Below are positions 1 to 5,714 of a stretch of DNA of 5,755 nucleotides, piece after piece (the stretch's first letter is position 1; each line of letters opens with the position of its first letter). The position numbers were made by a program, and so were the translations under genes. The notes under the pieces were generated by a model, which saw nothing but the letters and a program-made list of their open reading frames with translations, had not been told where the DNA came from and ran no database searches. Source of the stretch: an uncultured Bacteroidales bacterium (lineage in GTDB: Bacteria; Bacteroidota; Bacteroidia; Bacteroidales; Paludibacteraceae); contig CAKVBV010000099.1 of assembly GCA_934725535.1 (NCBI GenBank), positions 1 to 5,755 of the forward strand, read 5' to 3'.

Positions 1-36
1 GTTGTAGTAGTATGGCAACTTGTTCTTTGCGTCCAT
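1..36 (-). CDS. 5' end of an unidentified gene, cut by the window edge
   Basis: Only the first 12 codons are visible. They read MDAKNKLPYYYN from an ATG at 36-34 and stay open to the window edge. The start was chosen because a good Bacteroidota-type promoter (70-101) lies just upstream and would give a leader of roughly 25-30 nt. The leader is A-rich and contains AAAGAGA about 15 nt before the ATG. The reading frame continues open upstream of the ATG, but that part would lie across the promoter and is unlikely to be translated. No function can be named from 12 residues. It is separated from the accessory genes to its right by a strong terminator, so it is a separate transcription unit. Confidence 0.45.
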   Translation of the reverse strand, partial: MDAKNKLPYYYN

Positions 37-69
37 TTCCGAATAGAAAATCTCTTTATCTTTCGGCTG

Positions 70-101
70 CAAAGATAGTCTTTTTCTGTCGTTTATGCAA
101 A
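70..101 (-). promoter_or_regulatory. Bacteroidota-type promoter for the gene leaving the left edge
   Basis: Read on the minus strand, the -33 box is TTTG (98-101). A 20-bp spacer and then the -7 box TATCTTTG (70-77) follow. This matches the Bacteroidota primary-sigma consensus TTTG / N19-21 / TAnnTTTG exactly. The expected transcription start is near position 64, about 28 nt before the ATG at 36. The boxes and spacing are seen directly; promoter activity is inferred. Confidence 0.65.
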
Positions 102-224
102 TCTGCATGCAATGCCATAGGGTGTTTCATGCTTTGTGCGTATTGGGTGGAACTGTGCGAGGTTTTCAATGGGATTTTATCAAAATAATTTACTGAACTA
201 TTTCAGGCAATGATAACGGAAAAT

Positions 225-269
225 AAAAACTCCCTCGCGGGTGCTTGTGGCACGAGCGGGGGAGTTTTT
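225..269 (-). terminator. Rho-independent terminator after the accessory gene pair
   Basis: The arms AAAAACTCCCTCGC (225-238) and GCGGGGGAGTTTTT (256-269) pair over 14 positions with a single G-U type pair. An inner GTGC/GCAC stem lies within the loop. On the minus strand the hairpin runs into a T-rich tail (TTTTTATTTT), 36 bp after the stop of the small secreted-protein gene. The plus-strand side also ends in T6, so the hairpin could work in both directions, although no plus-strand gene approaches it. Confidence 0.85.
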
Positions 270-304
270 TAATTATTCAGGGCGAACCTACAATAAATGC
301 CATC

Positions 305-553
305 TTATTTACAACATTTTTTACATGGCGTTTTCCCATTTTTCTGCGCTTCCTCTAAGGACATTTTCTTGATGCTCCCTTTGCAGCCATTTAGTCCGGC
401 ACAATTTGCTTTTTTGTGGTACTTAGTAGCACTGCCACCAATACAAACATACACAACATTGGGAGTTTCCGTTTGAGGTGCAAATGTAGCCTCATAACCG
501 GTCAATACAAAAGAGGCAATAAAGCCACATAGTAAAAGTAAAATCTTTTTCAT
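305..553 (-). CDS. Small secreted Cys/His-rich protein, function unknown
   Basis: This 82-residue protein starts with a signal peptide: KK at residues 2-3, then a hydrophobic core from about 4 to 19. There is no convincing lipobox, since the only cysteine in the core is C9 and it is badly placed, so I expect a periplasmic or secreted product rather than a lipoprotein. The mature part has a compact pattern: VYVC (34-37), KYH (44-46), C51, L54, C57, then MSLEEA (64-69) and G73-x-x-P-C77-x-x-C80-C81. The spacing KYH-x4-C ... SLxEA ... G-x-x-PC-x-x-C resembles a short Cys/His module I know from the ends of some secreted bacterial proteins. It may bind zinc or form disulfides; this is a resemblance, not a confirmed family. 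The gene starts 30 bp after the upstream membrane-protein gene and is probably cotranscribed with it; the terminator at 225-269 follows. The start ATG is supported by the signal peptide. Confidence 0.75.
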   Translation of the reverse strand: MKKILLLLCGFIASFVLTGYEATFAPQTETPNVVYVCIGGSATKYHKKANCAGLNGCKGSIKKMSLEEAQKNGKTPCKKCCK

Positions 554-583
554 TATAAGAATGTTTTTATTAGTTTGTTGTAC

Positions 584-1597
584 TTACTTACAATGGATAG
601 TATAGACTATCCCATCTGCACGAACCTGAATACTATCACATGATGGTATTCGTGTTTTAATTTTCTGCGGTATGTAATGACGATATTGATAGGTATGTTT
701 CCTATAAATACCTAAATCAAGTTCAATACGATTCTTCTCGTCTAACAAGAAATCATAATCACCAATTTTCCCCAATATAATGCTTCCTTTATCGAACAAT
801 TTTATATCGGTATCATCTTTATTAAATAAGTAAGAGGTCTTCGAATAGAAATAATATGACCTATTCTGTTTTATTAATACAAAATCAGGGTATAGTTTGC
901 CTTGTTTTGTTGGCAATACATAACGGATAGATGTTGATGCTTGCGTAAAATTATCGACAAATGTAGTGTCCGTCCAATGTGTAAGTCTTTGCAAGGCAAC
1001 TTCTTTTTCTATACTTTCCTTTTCTTCTGCAATTTGCATTTTATTGTGTACGTAACAAAACCAACAGAACCCAACAATGGCAAGCACAAAATACAACGCT
1101 ATATCAATTTTAGTGTGTAACACGGCTTTATTGGGTTTGTTATTAACTTGAATACCATTAATTGCTTCATCAAATGGTTTCCTATAGACAAACTTGACGG
1201 TTTCTGTTCCCAGATACCTCATTCCATTTCGTGCTCTTCTATCCTTTTTACGGACAGGACAATCATATAAATCGACAAAGCGCACGCTATGTCTTATCAG
1301 TCGGTATAAAGCCTTCAAAAACAAAATAGGTGCGATGATAGGAGGTAACAATGTTATACCTATCAGCCAACCTATATATTCGCCTACAGATGTATGTTCA
1401 TAACCATTGTAGGTGAAATGCCCCTCCGGGTCTGTTTCACCTAATTTAGAGACATCCACAGAAGAAGTATCAACATACTCATCTGTAAATAAAGACTTTT
1501 TGGCATAGTTATAGGCATCCTTACCTGCACTTCTACCAATTTGCCCCAAGAAACCCCACTTAAGAGCATCTGACGACTTTATAGTTATTTTTCCCAT
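584..1597 (-). CDS. Membrane protein with two transmembrane segments, function unknown
   Basis: I do not recognise this family. From the ATG at 1597 the protein has 337 residues. The N-terminus (MGKITIKSSDALKWGFLGQ) looks like a conserved domain start. An 18-codon upstream extension would begin at a TTG, and its residues would come from an A-rich leader, so I prefer the ATG. TM1 covers roughly residues 73-98 and TM2 roughly 164-185. The loop between them is rich in Lys and Arg (for example RKKDRRAR near 116-123), which suggests a cytoplasmic loop. A short charged, possibly helical stretch (AEEKESIEKE) follows TM2. The last ~130 residues look beta-rich and would then be extracytoplasmic, but this topology is inferred. 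The coding sequence is much richer in A and T than lpxC, lpxA and glnS, which suggests accessory or transferred DNA. It is followed after 30 bp by the small secreted Cys/His protein, so the two may act together in the envelope. Confidence 0.75.
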   Translation of the reverse strand: MGKITIKSSDALKWGFLGQIGRSAGKDAYNYAKKSLFTDEYVDTSSVDVSKLGETDPEGHFTYNGYEHTSVGEYIGWLIGITLLPPIIAPILFLKALYRLIRHSVRFVDLYDCPVRKKDRRARNGMRYLGTETVKFVYRKPFDEAINGIQVNNKPNKAVLHTKIDIALYFVLAIVGFCWFCYVHNKMQIAEEKESIEKEVALQRLTHWTDTTFVDNFTQASTSIRYVLPTKQGKLYPDFVLIKQNRSYYFYSKTSYLFNKDDTDIKLFDKGSIILGKIGDYDFLLDEKNRIELDLGIYRKHTYQYRHYIPQKIKTRIPSCDSIQVRADGIVYTIHCK

Positions 1598-1705
1598 TGC
1601 ACTATTTGTTTTTTGTAGTTGTATTCTCCTAATTTGTATTTTATCTAACAACGAAAATAAATTAGTGCTTGCCTACTACCTCCTGTGATAGAACCTCAAC
1701 AAAAA

Positions 1706-1770
1706 GTGAGTTTCTTATCGCGTACCAAGGTGAACCCTGCAAGGAGACCTTTTACCACTAAGAAACTCAC
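1706..1770. repeat. 12-bp inverted repeat (GTGAGTTTCTTA / TAAGAAACTCAC)
   Basis: The arms at 1706-1717 and 1759-1770 are perfect reverse complements, separated by 41 bp. The right arm overlaps the 7-bp hairpin at 1766-1783, so the two structures exclude each other. Confidence 0.8.
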
Positions 1771-1872
1771 ACAATCGTGTGAGCACTGGTATATTCTGGT
1801 AAAGGGACATTCCTTGCGAAACGCCGAACTGCATTACTTCAGTCGTTATCTCCGTAAAATCTTGCAGGGTTC
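1732..1872. repeat. 12-bp inverted repeat (GAACCCTGCAAG / CTTGCAGGGTTC)
   Basis: The arms at 1732-1743 and 1861-1872 are perfect reverse complements, 117 bp apart. The left arm lies inside the loop of the inverted repeat at 1706-1770 and the right arm lies outside it, so the two repeats interleave in a pseudoknot-like order. Confidence 0.8.
1766..1783. repeat. Tight hairpin sharing an arm with the 1706-1770 repeat
   Basis: CTCACAC (1766-1772) and GTGTGAG (1777-1783) form a 7-bp stem around a 4-nt loop, AATC. CTCAC at 1766-1770 could pair either with GTGAG at 1706-1710 or with GTGAG at 1779-1783. That gives two alternative folds. Confidence 0.7.
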
Positions 1873-1918
1873 TTCGGTAAAACGCGAAATAATAGCCAAT
1901 GCTGCTAAATATGTTGTT

Positions 1919-1936
1919 GCACCGCCTTTACGGTGC
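1919..1936. repeat. Short GC-rich hairpin downstream of glnS
   Basis: GCACCG (1919-1924) and CGGTGC (1931-1936) form a 6-bp stem with a 6-nt loop, about 50 bp after the glnS stop on the minus strand. No T-tract follows on either strand, so it is at best a weak terminator or an RNA 3'-end stabiliser. Its TTTACGG (1927-1933) can also pair with CCGTAAA at 1852-1858. Confidence 0.55.
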
Positions 1937-1988
1937 TTGGTGTTGCATAAGCAATTGATTTACAATGATTATGTTACTATTTATATCT

Positions 1989-3680
1989 TTATTTCTGCCA
2001 GTTGTCCTTCAGCGAGGCGGTGCGGTTGAGGACGAGATGATCAGGAGTGGTGTCGGGATCAACCACGAAGTAACCCTGCTTGAGCAACTGGTAGTGGTTC
2101 TCCTGAGCAATGCCGTTTTCCACAACCGGTGTATGGAGTTCGCTGCGGAGCGAACCTTCCACCTTGATAGTCTTTATCTCGAGGCTATTGGGGTTGAGCA
2201 GGTCGCGGAAATCGCCTTCCTCCGCCGAGGGGTTCTCCACGGCAAACAGACGGTCGTAGAGACGTGCTTCGGCATCCAGACAGGAGTTGCACTCCACCCA
2301 GTTGATCGTGGCTTTGGTCTTGCGGTTGCCGCCCTCGGTACCCGACTTGGAAGCAGGGTCGTAGGTGGCATAGACGGTGGTGATATTGCCCTCGGTGTCC
2401 TTGTCGCAGCCGGTGGCTTGGATGATATACGCCGATTTGAGACGCACCTCACGCCCGCCCGGGCTGAGACGGAAGAAGTTCTTGTCCGCCTGCTCGAGGA
2501 AGTCGCCGCGCTCAATATAGAGTTCGCGGGCGAACTGCATCTCGCGCGTGCCAAGTTCGGGGTGTCCGTCGATGTTCTCCGCGGTGATAGTCTCGCCGTT
2601 GCCCTCATAGTTGGTGATAACCAGTTTCACAGGGTCGAAGATAGCGCAGATACGCGGAGCCGTCTCTTTCAGGCACTCGCGGACGGTATGTTCCAGCAGA
2701 CTGACATCAATCATACCCTCCACCTTGGTGTAGCCGATACGGTCGATGAAAGCACGGATAGCCTCAGCCGTATAACCGCGGCGGCGCAGACCGCAGACAG
2801 TCGGCATACGGGGGTCGTCCCAGCCGCGCACAAGTCCCTCTTTGACGAGTTGGAGCATCTTGCGCTTCGACATCACGGTGTAGGTGATATTCAGCCGGTT
2901 GAACTCATACTGGTGCGGGCGGTAGTCGCCCGTTACAAATTGGTCGAGGAAATAGTCATACAGCGGACGGTGCACCACAAACTCGAGGGTACAGATAGAG
3001 TGCGTAACGCCTTCGAAATAGTCGCTCTGACCATGTGCGAAATCGTACATCGGATAGACGTTCCACTTGCGCCCCGTGCGGTGGTGCGGGTGGGTGGTGA
3101 TGATACGGTACATGATAGGGTCGCGGAAGTGCATATTGGGGTTCGCCATATCAATCTTGGCACGCAGCACCATCTTGCCGTCCTCTATCTCGCCTGCCTG
3201 CATCGCCTCGAAAAGACGGAGGTTCTCCTCTATGGGTCGGTCGCGGTAGGGCGATGCCACACCGGGTTCGGTAGGCGTACCTTTCTGCTCGGCTATCTGC
3301 TCGGCAGTCTGCTCGTCCACGTAGGCTTTGCCCTCCTTGATAAAGCGGATGGCAAGGTCGTAGAGTTGCTGGAAATAGTCGCTGGCGTAGTAGATATTGC
3401 CCCATTTGAAGCCCAGCCACGCAATGTCCTGCTGAATAGAGTCCACGTACTCGACGTCCTCTTTGACGGGGTTGGTGTCATCAAAACGGAGGTTGCAGAC
3501 ACCGTGATATTTCTCGGCGATGCCGAAGTCCATACAGATGGCTTTGACGTGTCCGATATGCAGGTAGCCGTTGGGTTCGGGCGGGAAACGGGTTTGGATA
3601 CGTCCTCCGTTCTTGCCCTCGGCAAGGTCTTTCTCTACGATTTGCTCAATGAAATTGAGGCTTCTTTCTTCTGTTTCCAT
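1989..3680 (-). CDS. glnS: Glutaminyl-tRNA synthetase (GlnRS)
   Basis: GlnRS attaches glutamine to tRNA-Gln in the cytoplasm, using ATP. At 563 residues it is close to the E. coli enzyme. The class I signatures are intact: the HIGH motif at residues 41-44 within PPEPNGYLHIGH, and the KMSKS-type loop MSKRK at 270-274. Other GlnRS blocks are present: RFDDTNP (65-71), the DFAHGQSDYFEGVTHSICTLEF-type block (about 213-234) and WDDPRMPT followed by GLRRRGY. The catalytic and acceptor-binding domains occupy the first ~340 residues and the two beta-barrels that read the anticodon occupy the rest. The TLEF block and RRRGY favour GlnRS over GluRS. It follows lpxA after 123 bp filled by a palindromic repeat cassette. 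I see no good promoter of its own there, so it may be read from the lpxC promoter. A presence of GlnRS implies direct tRNA-Gln charging. Confidence 0.96.
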   Translation of the reverse strand: METEERSLNFIEQIVEKDLAEGKNGGRIQTRFPPEPNGYLHIGHVKAICMDFGIAEKYHGVCNLRFDDTNPVKEDVEYVDSIQQDIAWLGFKWGNIYYASDYFQQLYDLAIRFIKEGKAYVDEQTAEQIAEQKGTPTEPGVASPYRDRPIEENLRLFEAMQAGEIEDGKMVLRAKIDMANPNMHFRDPIMYRIITTHPHHRTGRKWNVYPMYDFAHGQSDYFEGVTHSICTLEFVVHRPLYDYFLDQFVTGDYRPHQYEFNRLNITYTVMSKRKMLQLVKEGLVRGWDDPRMPTVCGLRRRGYTAEAIRAFIDRIGYTKVEGMIDVSLLEHTVRECLKETAPRICAIFDPVKLVITNYEGNGETITAENIDGHPELGTREMQFARELYIERGDFLEQADKNFFRLSPGGREVRLKSAYIIQATGCDKDTEGNITTVYATYDPASKSGTEGGNRKTKATINWVECNSCLDAEARLYDRLFAVENPSAEEGDFRDLLNPNSLEIKTIKVEGSLRSELHTPVVENGIAQENHYQLLKQGYFVVDPDTTPDHLVLNRTASLKDNWQK

Positions 3681-3687
3681 GTCGTTT

Positions 3688-3806
3688 AATTATGAATTTT
3701 GAATTATGAATGAGGAATTAATTGTCTTTATATGCACCGACGACGCGAGACGCGTCGTCCCCATACAGCACACAATTCATAATTCCTAATTCATCATTCC
3801 TAATTA
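3688..3806. repeat. REP/MITE-like cassette: AT-rich repeat words around a GC palindrome
   Basis: The element fills almost the whole lpxA-glnS gap. Its left arm has AATTATGAAT twice (3688-3697 and 3702-3711). The right arm has the reverse complement ATTCATAATT (3775-3784) and a related word ATTCCTAATT twice (3782-3791 and 3796-3805). AATTGT (3720-3725) and ACAATT (3772-3777) are also inverted. At the centre is a perfect 9-bp stem, GACGACGCG / CGCGTCGTC (3739-3747 and 3751-3759), with a 3-nt loop. The right end overlaps the lpxA stop codon. The contrast of AT-rich arms with a GC-rich core is typical of small dispersed intergenic repeats. Without the genome I cannot show that it is repeated elsewhere. 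The central hairpin has no T-tract, so it is not a normal terminator. Confidence 0.65.
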
Positions 3807-4580
3807 GTTTATGCCGCGGACAATGCCACGGGGTGAGGCTTTGATAAAGTCGATGATAGCGTTGCGCTCGGGGGTCTCGGGTACGGCAGCAAGGATCTGT
3901 TCAACCGCCTGCGTTACATTGAGACCGGACATATACAGCGTGCGGTAGGTGTCTTGTATGGATGCAATCTGCTCGCGGGTGAATCCGCGGCGGTTGAGTC
4001 CGACAGAGTTGATACCGCAGTACGATACCGGTTCGCGGGCTGCGATGACATACGGCGGGATGTCCTTGTTGATTTTCGTACCGCCCTGTATCATCACATG
4101 CGCCCCGATATGGGTGAACTGGTGTACGAGACTGCCTCCACCGATGATAGCCCAGTCGTCCACCACCACTTCGCCTGCGAGTTGTACGGCGTTGGACATA
4201 ATAATATGGTCGTGGAGCAGGCAGTCGTGTGCCACGTGGCAGTATGCCATAATGAGGCAGTTGCTGCCCACTACGGTCTTGCCCTTGCTGGCTGTACCGC
4301 GATGAATGGTAGCGCACTCGCGAATGGTGGTGTTGTCACCAATGAAGACGTAGGTCTTCTCGCCTTTGAACTTCAAGTCCTGCGGAATAGCACCCACTAC
4401 GGCGGAGGGGAAGATATGGCAGTTCTTGCCGATACGTACGCCCTCGCAGATAGTGGCATTGGCATCAATGACGGTGCCTGCACCTATTTCCACATCTTTG
4501 TCGATATAGACAAACGGACCGATTTGCACGGAGGGGTCAATCTTCGCCTCCGGATGGATGTATGCTAATGGTTGGGTCAT
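3804..4580 (-). CDS. lpxA: UDP-N-acetylglucosamine acyltransferase (LpxA)
   Basis: LpxA moves a 3-hydroxyacyl chain from acyl carrier protein to the 3-hydroxyl of UDP-GlcNAc, the first step of lipid A synthesis, in the cytoplasm. The 258-residue length matches the family (262 in E. coli). Residues 1 to about 185 show hexapeptide repeats of the left-handed beta-helix (for example IGPFVYIDKDVEIGAGTVI). A helical C-terminal part with the NRRGFT block follows. The catalytic base corresponds to H118 in the CHVAHDC motif (E. coli H125); H115 and H153 (VHQF) match E. coli H122 and H160. The position of E. coli G173, which sets acyl length, aligns with G166, which fits a long acyl chain; this is inference. 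E. coli H144 is E137 here. The start ATG follows an A-rich leader. The gene begins 51 bp after lpxC, and its product's product is the substrate of LpxC. Confidence 0.96.
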   Translation of the reverse strand: MTQPLAYIHPEAKIDPSVQIGPFVYIDKDVEIGAGTVIDANATICEGVRIGKNCHIFPSAVVGAIPQDLKFKGEKTYVFIGDNTTIRECATIHRGTASKGKTVVGSNCLIMAYCHVAHDCLLHDHIIMSNAVQLAGEVVVDDWAIIGGGSLVHQFTHIGAHVMIQGGTKINKDIPPYVIAAREPVSYCGINSVGLNRRGFTREQIASIQDTYRTLYMSGLNVTQAVEQILAAVPETPERNAIIDFIKASPRGIVRGIN

Positions 4581-4600
4581 AATCTTTTATTTTTATTAGG

Positions 4601-4630
4601 GTCTTTAAGGTCCTTAAGGTCTTTAAGGAC
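4601..4630. repeat. 9-bp tandem repeat array between lpxC and lpxA
   Basis: Three units follow head to tail: GTCTTTAAG (4601-4609), GTCCTTAAG (4610-4618) and GTCTTTAAG (4619-4627), plus GAC. They are also self-complementary: GTCCTTAA (4610-4617) pairs with TTAAGGAC (4623-4630) around a 5-nt loop. The array ends one base before the lpxC stop codon and fills most of the 51-bp gap. Confidence 0.85.
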
Positions 4631-4631
4631 G

Positions 4632-5537
4632 TTACTGGATTACTTTGTTTCTCAGTTGGCGGCAGCACTGGGTGTTGAAGGTGTGTCCGGGACGCTCGGC
4701 GATGAGTTTGCCTTGGATATAGCAGCCGAGAAGCGACATATCGCCGATGAGGTCAAGGAGTTTGTGCCGCGCGGGCTCGTTCTGGTAGTTGAGCGGGGAG
4801 AGGTAGCCGAGTTTGGCGGCATCAAGGTGCGGAGCACCGAGTTTGTCGGTCATATAGTCCAATCCCTCCTGCGACATCTGGGTCTCATATATCACCAGTG
4901 CGTTTTGCAGGTCGCCGCCTTTGATAAGCCCCATACGCAGGAGCGGCTCTATCTCGCGCACGAAGCAGAAAGTGCGTGCAGCGGCTATCTCGCGGGGGTA
5001 GTCTCTCAGGTTGTGCAGTTCGGCATGCTGCTCACGCAGGAAAACACTCGGAAACGAAATCATCACCTCTACCTCGTAGTGGTCGGAGGGCAGCAACACC
5101 AACTTGTTGCCGCGCTCGGAGACATACTCGATGGGTTCCGTAACGACAAACACCTTGCGCTCCGCCTGCTGCTCCTGCAAGCCCGCAGCCTGTATCGCCT
5201 TGACGAACAGTTTGGCACTGCCGTCGAGGATAGGCATCTCGGGACCATCCAACTCGATGAGACAATTATCCACCCCCATCGCATAGAGGGCGGAGAGGGC
5301 ATGCTCCACGGTCGATATTTTCCACGCACCGTGCTCGAGGACGGTGCCGCGCTCGGTGGCACTGACATAGTCGGCAAGGGCTTGGTGGGTCGGTTTGCCC
5401 GGCAAATCAACACGGCAGAGTTGTATGCCCGTATTTTCGTCCGCAGGCAGGAAGTTCGCCGTGATATGCAGACCCGTATGCAATCCCTTACCCGAGAGGG
5501 TGAAAGGGGAGGATAGAGTATGTTGTTTTGTATTCAT
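4632..5537 (-). CDS. lpxC: UDP-3-O-acyl-N-acetylglucosamine deacetylase (LpxC), without a FabZ domain
   Basis: LpxC is a zinc enzyme that removes the acetyl group from UDP-3-O-acyl-GlcNAc, the committed step of lipid A synthesis, in the cytoplasm. Counting from the ATG at 5537, the 301-residue protein has all the key residues: TVEH with E78 and zinc ligand H79, ARTF with T189-F190, RHKLLDLIGD with zinc ligands H258 and D262 and K259, and the catalytic H285 in PGHTFN. GLHTG (18-22) and PEMPILDGSA (99-108) are also family blocks. An open frame continues 26 codons upstream, but it overlaps the promoter at 5564-5595, so I place the start at 5537 (MNTKQHTL). In Bacteroidota LpxC is usually fused to FabZ, giving about 460 residues. 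Here a stop follows at the natural end of stand-alone LpxC and lpxA begins 51 bp later. The active site shows no sign of decay. Confidence 0.95.
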   Translation of the reverse strand: MNTKQHTLSSPFTLSGKGLHTGLHITANFLPADENTGIQLCRVDLPGKPTHQALADYVSATERGTVLEHGAWKISTVEHALSALYAMGVDNCLIELDGPEMPILDGSAKLFVKAIQAAGLQEQQAERKVFVVTEPIEYVSERGNKLVLLPSDHYEVEVMISFPSVFLREQHAELHNLRDYPREIAAARTFCFVREIEPLLRMGLIKGGDLQNALVIYETQMSQEGLDYMTDKLGAPHLDAAKLGYLSPLNYQNEPARHKLLDLIGDMSLLGCYIQGKLIAERPGHTFNTQCCRQLRNKVIQ

Positions 5538-5563
5538 ATCAGAAAGAGAACAATAAGTCCGCG

Positions 5564-5595
5564 CAAAGTTACTGCTTTTCTTTGGAATACGCAAA
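5564..5595 (-). promoter_or_regulatory. Bacteroidota-type promoter for lpxC
   Basis: On the minus strand the -33 box TTTG (5592-5595) is followed by exactly 20 bp and then the -7 box TAACTTTG (5564-5571). This fits the TTTG / N19-21 / TAnnTTTG consensus. The expected start of the transcript is near 5558, about 20 nt before the lpxC ATG. The promoter probably drives lpxC-lpxA and perhaps glnS, and it rules out the longer reading of LpxC. Confidence 0.75.
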
Positions 5596-5618
5596 TGCTC
5601 CATGATATACGACAACAG

Positions 5619-5660
5619 ACGAGGGCACTCTCAGGGATAGCGAATACGGAGTGCCCTCGT
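5619..5660. repeat. 12-bp perfect inverted repeat upstream of the lpxC promoter
   Basis: ACGAGGGCACTC (5619-5630) and GAGTGCCCTCGT (5649-5660) are perfect reverse complements with an 18-nt loop. No T-tract follows on either strand, so it is not a classical terminator. It ends 24 bp upstream of the -33 box. It could be an operator, a backup transcript end for the upstream gene, or a dispersed palindrome. Confidence 0.75.
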
Positions 5661-5714
5661 GACTAATACAAAATATAGAATTATTACTGTCCGGTAAAAC
5701 TCAGATTTGCATGC

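Larger units (their letters stand above)
1598..1988. other. Gene-free spacer with interleaved inverted repeats
   Basis: This 391-bp stretch lies between the glnS stop and the accessory membrane-protein gene, and I see no convincing gene in it. A plus-strand open frame crosses it (1685-2029), but it runs into the end of glnS on the opposite strand and has no recognisable domain. The minus-strand frames are broken by stops. The stretch contains two perfect 12-bp inverted repeats, a short hairpin that shares an arm with one of them, and a further hairpin near the glnS end; these are listed separately. The first ~60 bp (about 1598-1660) are the A/T-rich leader of the membrane-protein gene, where only a weak -7-like box (TATTTTCG) can be seen. 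The rest could be a structured RNA, a decayed mobile element or a dispersed repeat. Confidence 0.6.

Noticed and set aside
95..105. An 11-bp word (ATGCAAATCTG) shared with 5702-5712 on the other strand, and the palindrome TTTGCATGCAAA at 5706-5717
   Set aside because: Too short to be meaningful across 5.6 kb. At the left it overlaps a -33 box and at the right it adjoins a terminator tail; I see no common role.
1598..1651. 18-codon upstream extension of the membrane protein from a TTG
   Set aside because: TTG is a weak start and the extension is A-rich leader-like sequence; the ATG at 1597 begins the domain-like part.
1661..1988. tRNA, tmRNA, SRP RNA, RNase P RNA or group II intron end in the spacer after glnS
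   Set aside because: None of their signature sequences (T-loop, tmRNA ends, SRP loop, RNase P core, domain V) is visible.
1685..2029. A 114-codon plus-strand open frame in the spacer after glnS
   Set aside because: It runs into the 3' end of glnS on the opposite strand, has no domain and no promoter, and covers several inverted repeats. A dispersed repeat or structured RNA explains it better.
1965..3689. A 574-codon plus-strand open frame covering glnS
   Set aside because: It mirrors glnS on the other strand, has no recognisable domain, and glnS is certain from its motifs. Long antisense frames are common opposite codon-biased genes.
4572..5516. A 314-codon plus-strand open frame opposite lpxC, and a 204-codon one opposite lpxA (3954-4568)
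   Set aside because: Both are shadows of well-supported minus-strand genes and show no domain, leader or promoter of their own.
5538..5615. 26-residue N-terminal extension of LpxC
   Set aside because: It lies across the promoter at 5564-5595 and has no counterpart in the LpxC family; MNTKQHTL aligns with the usual start.
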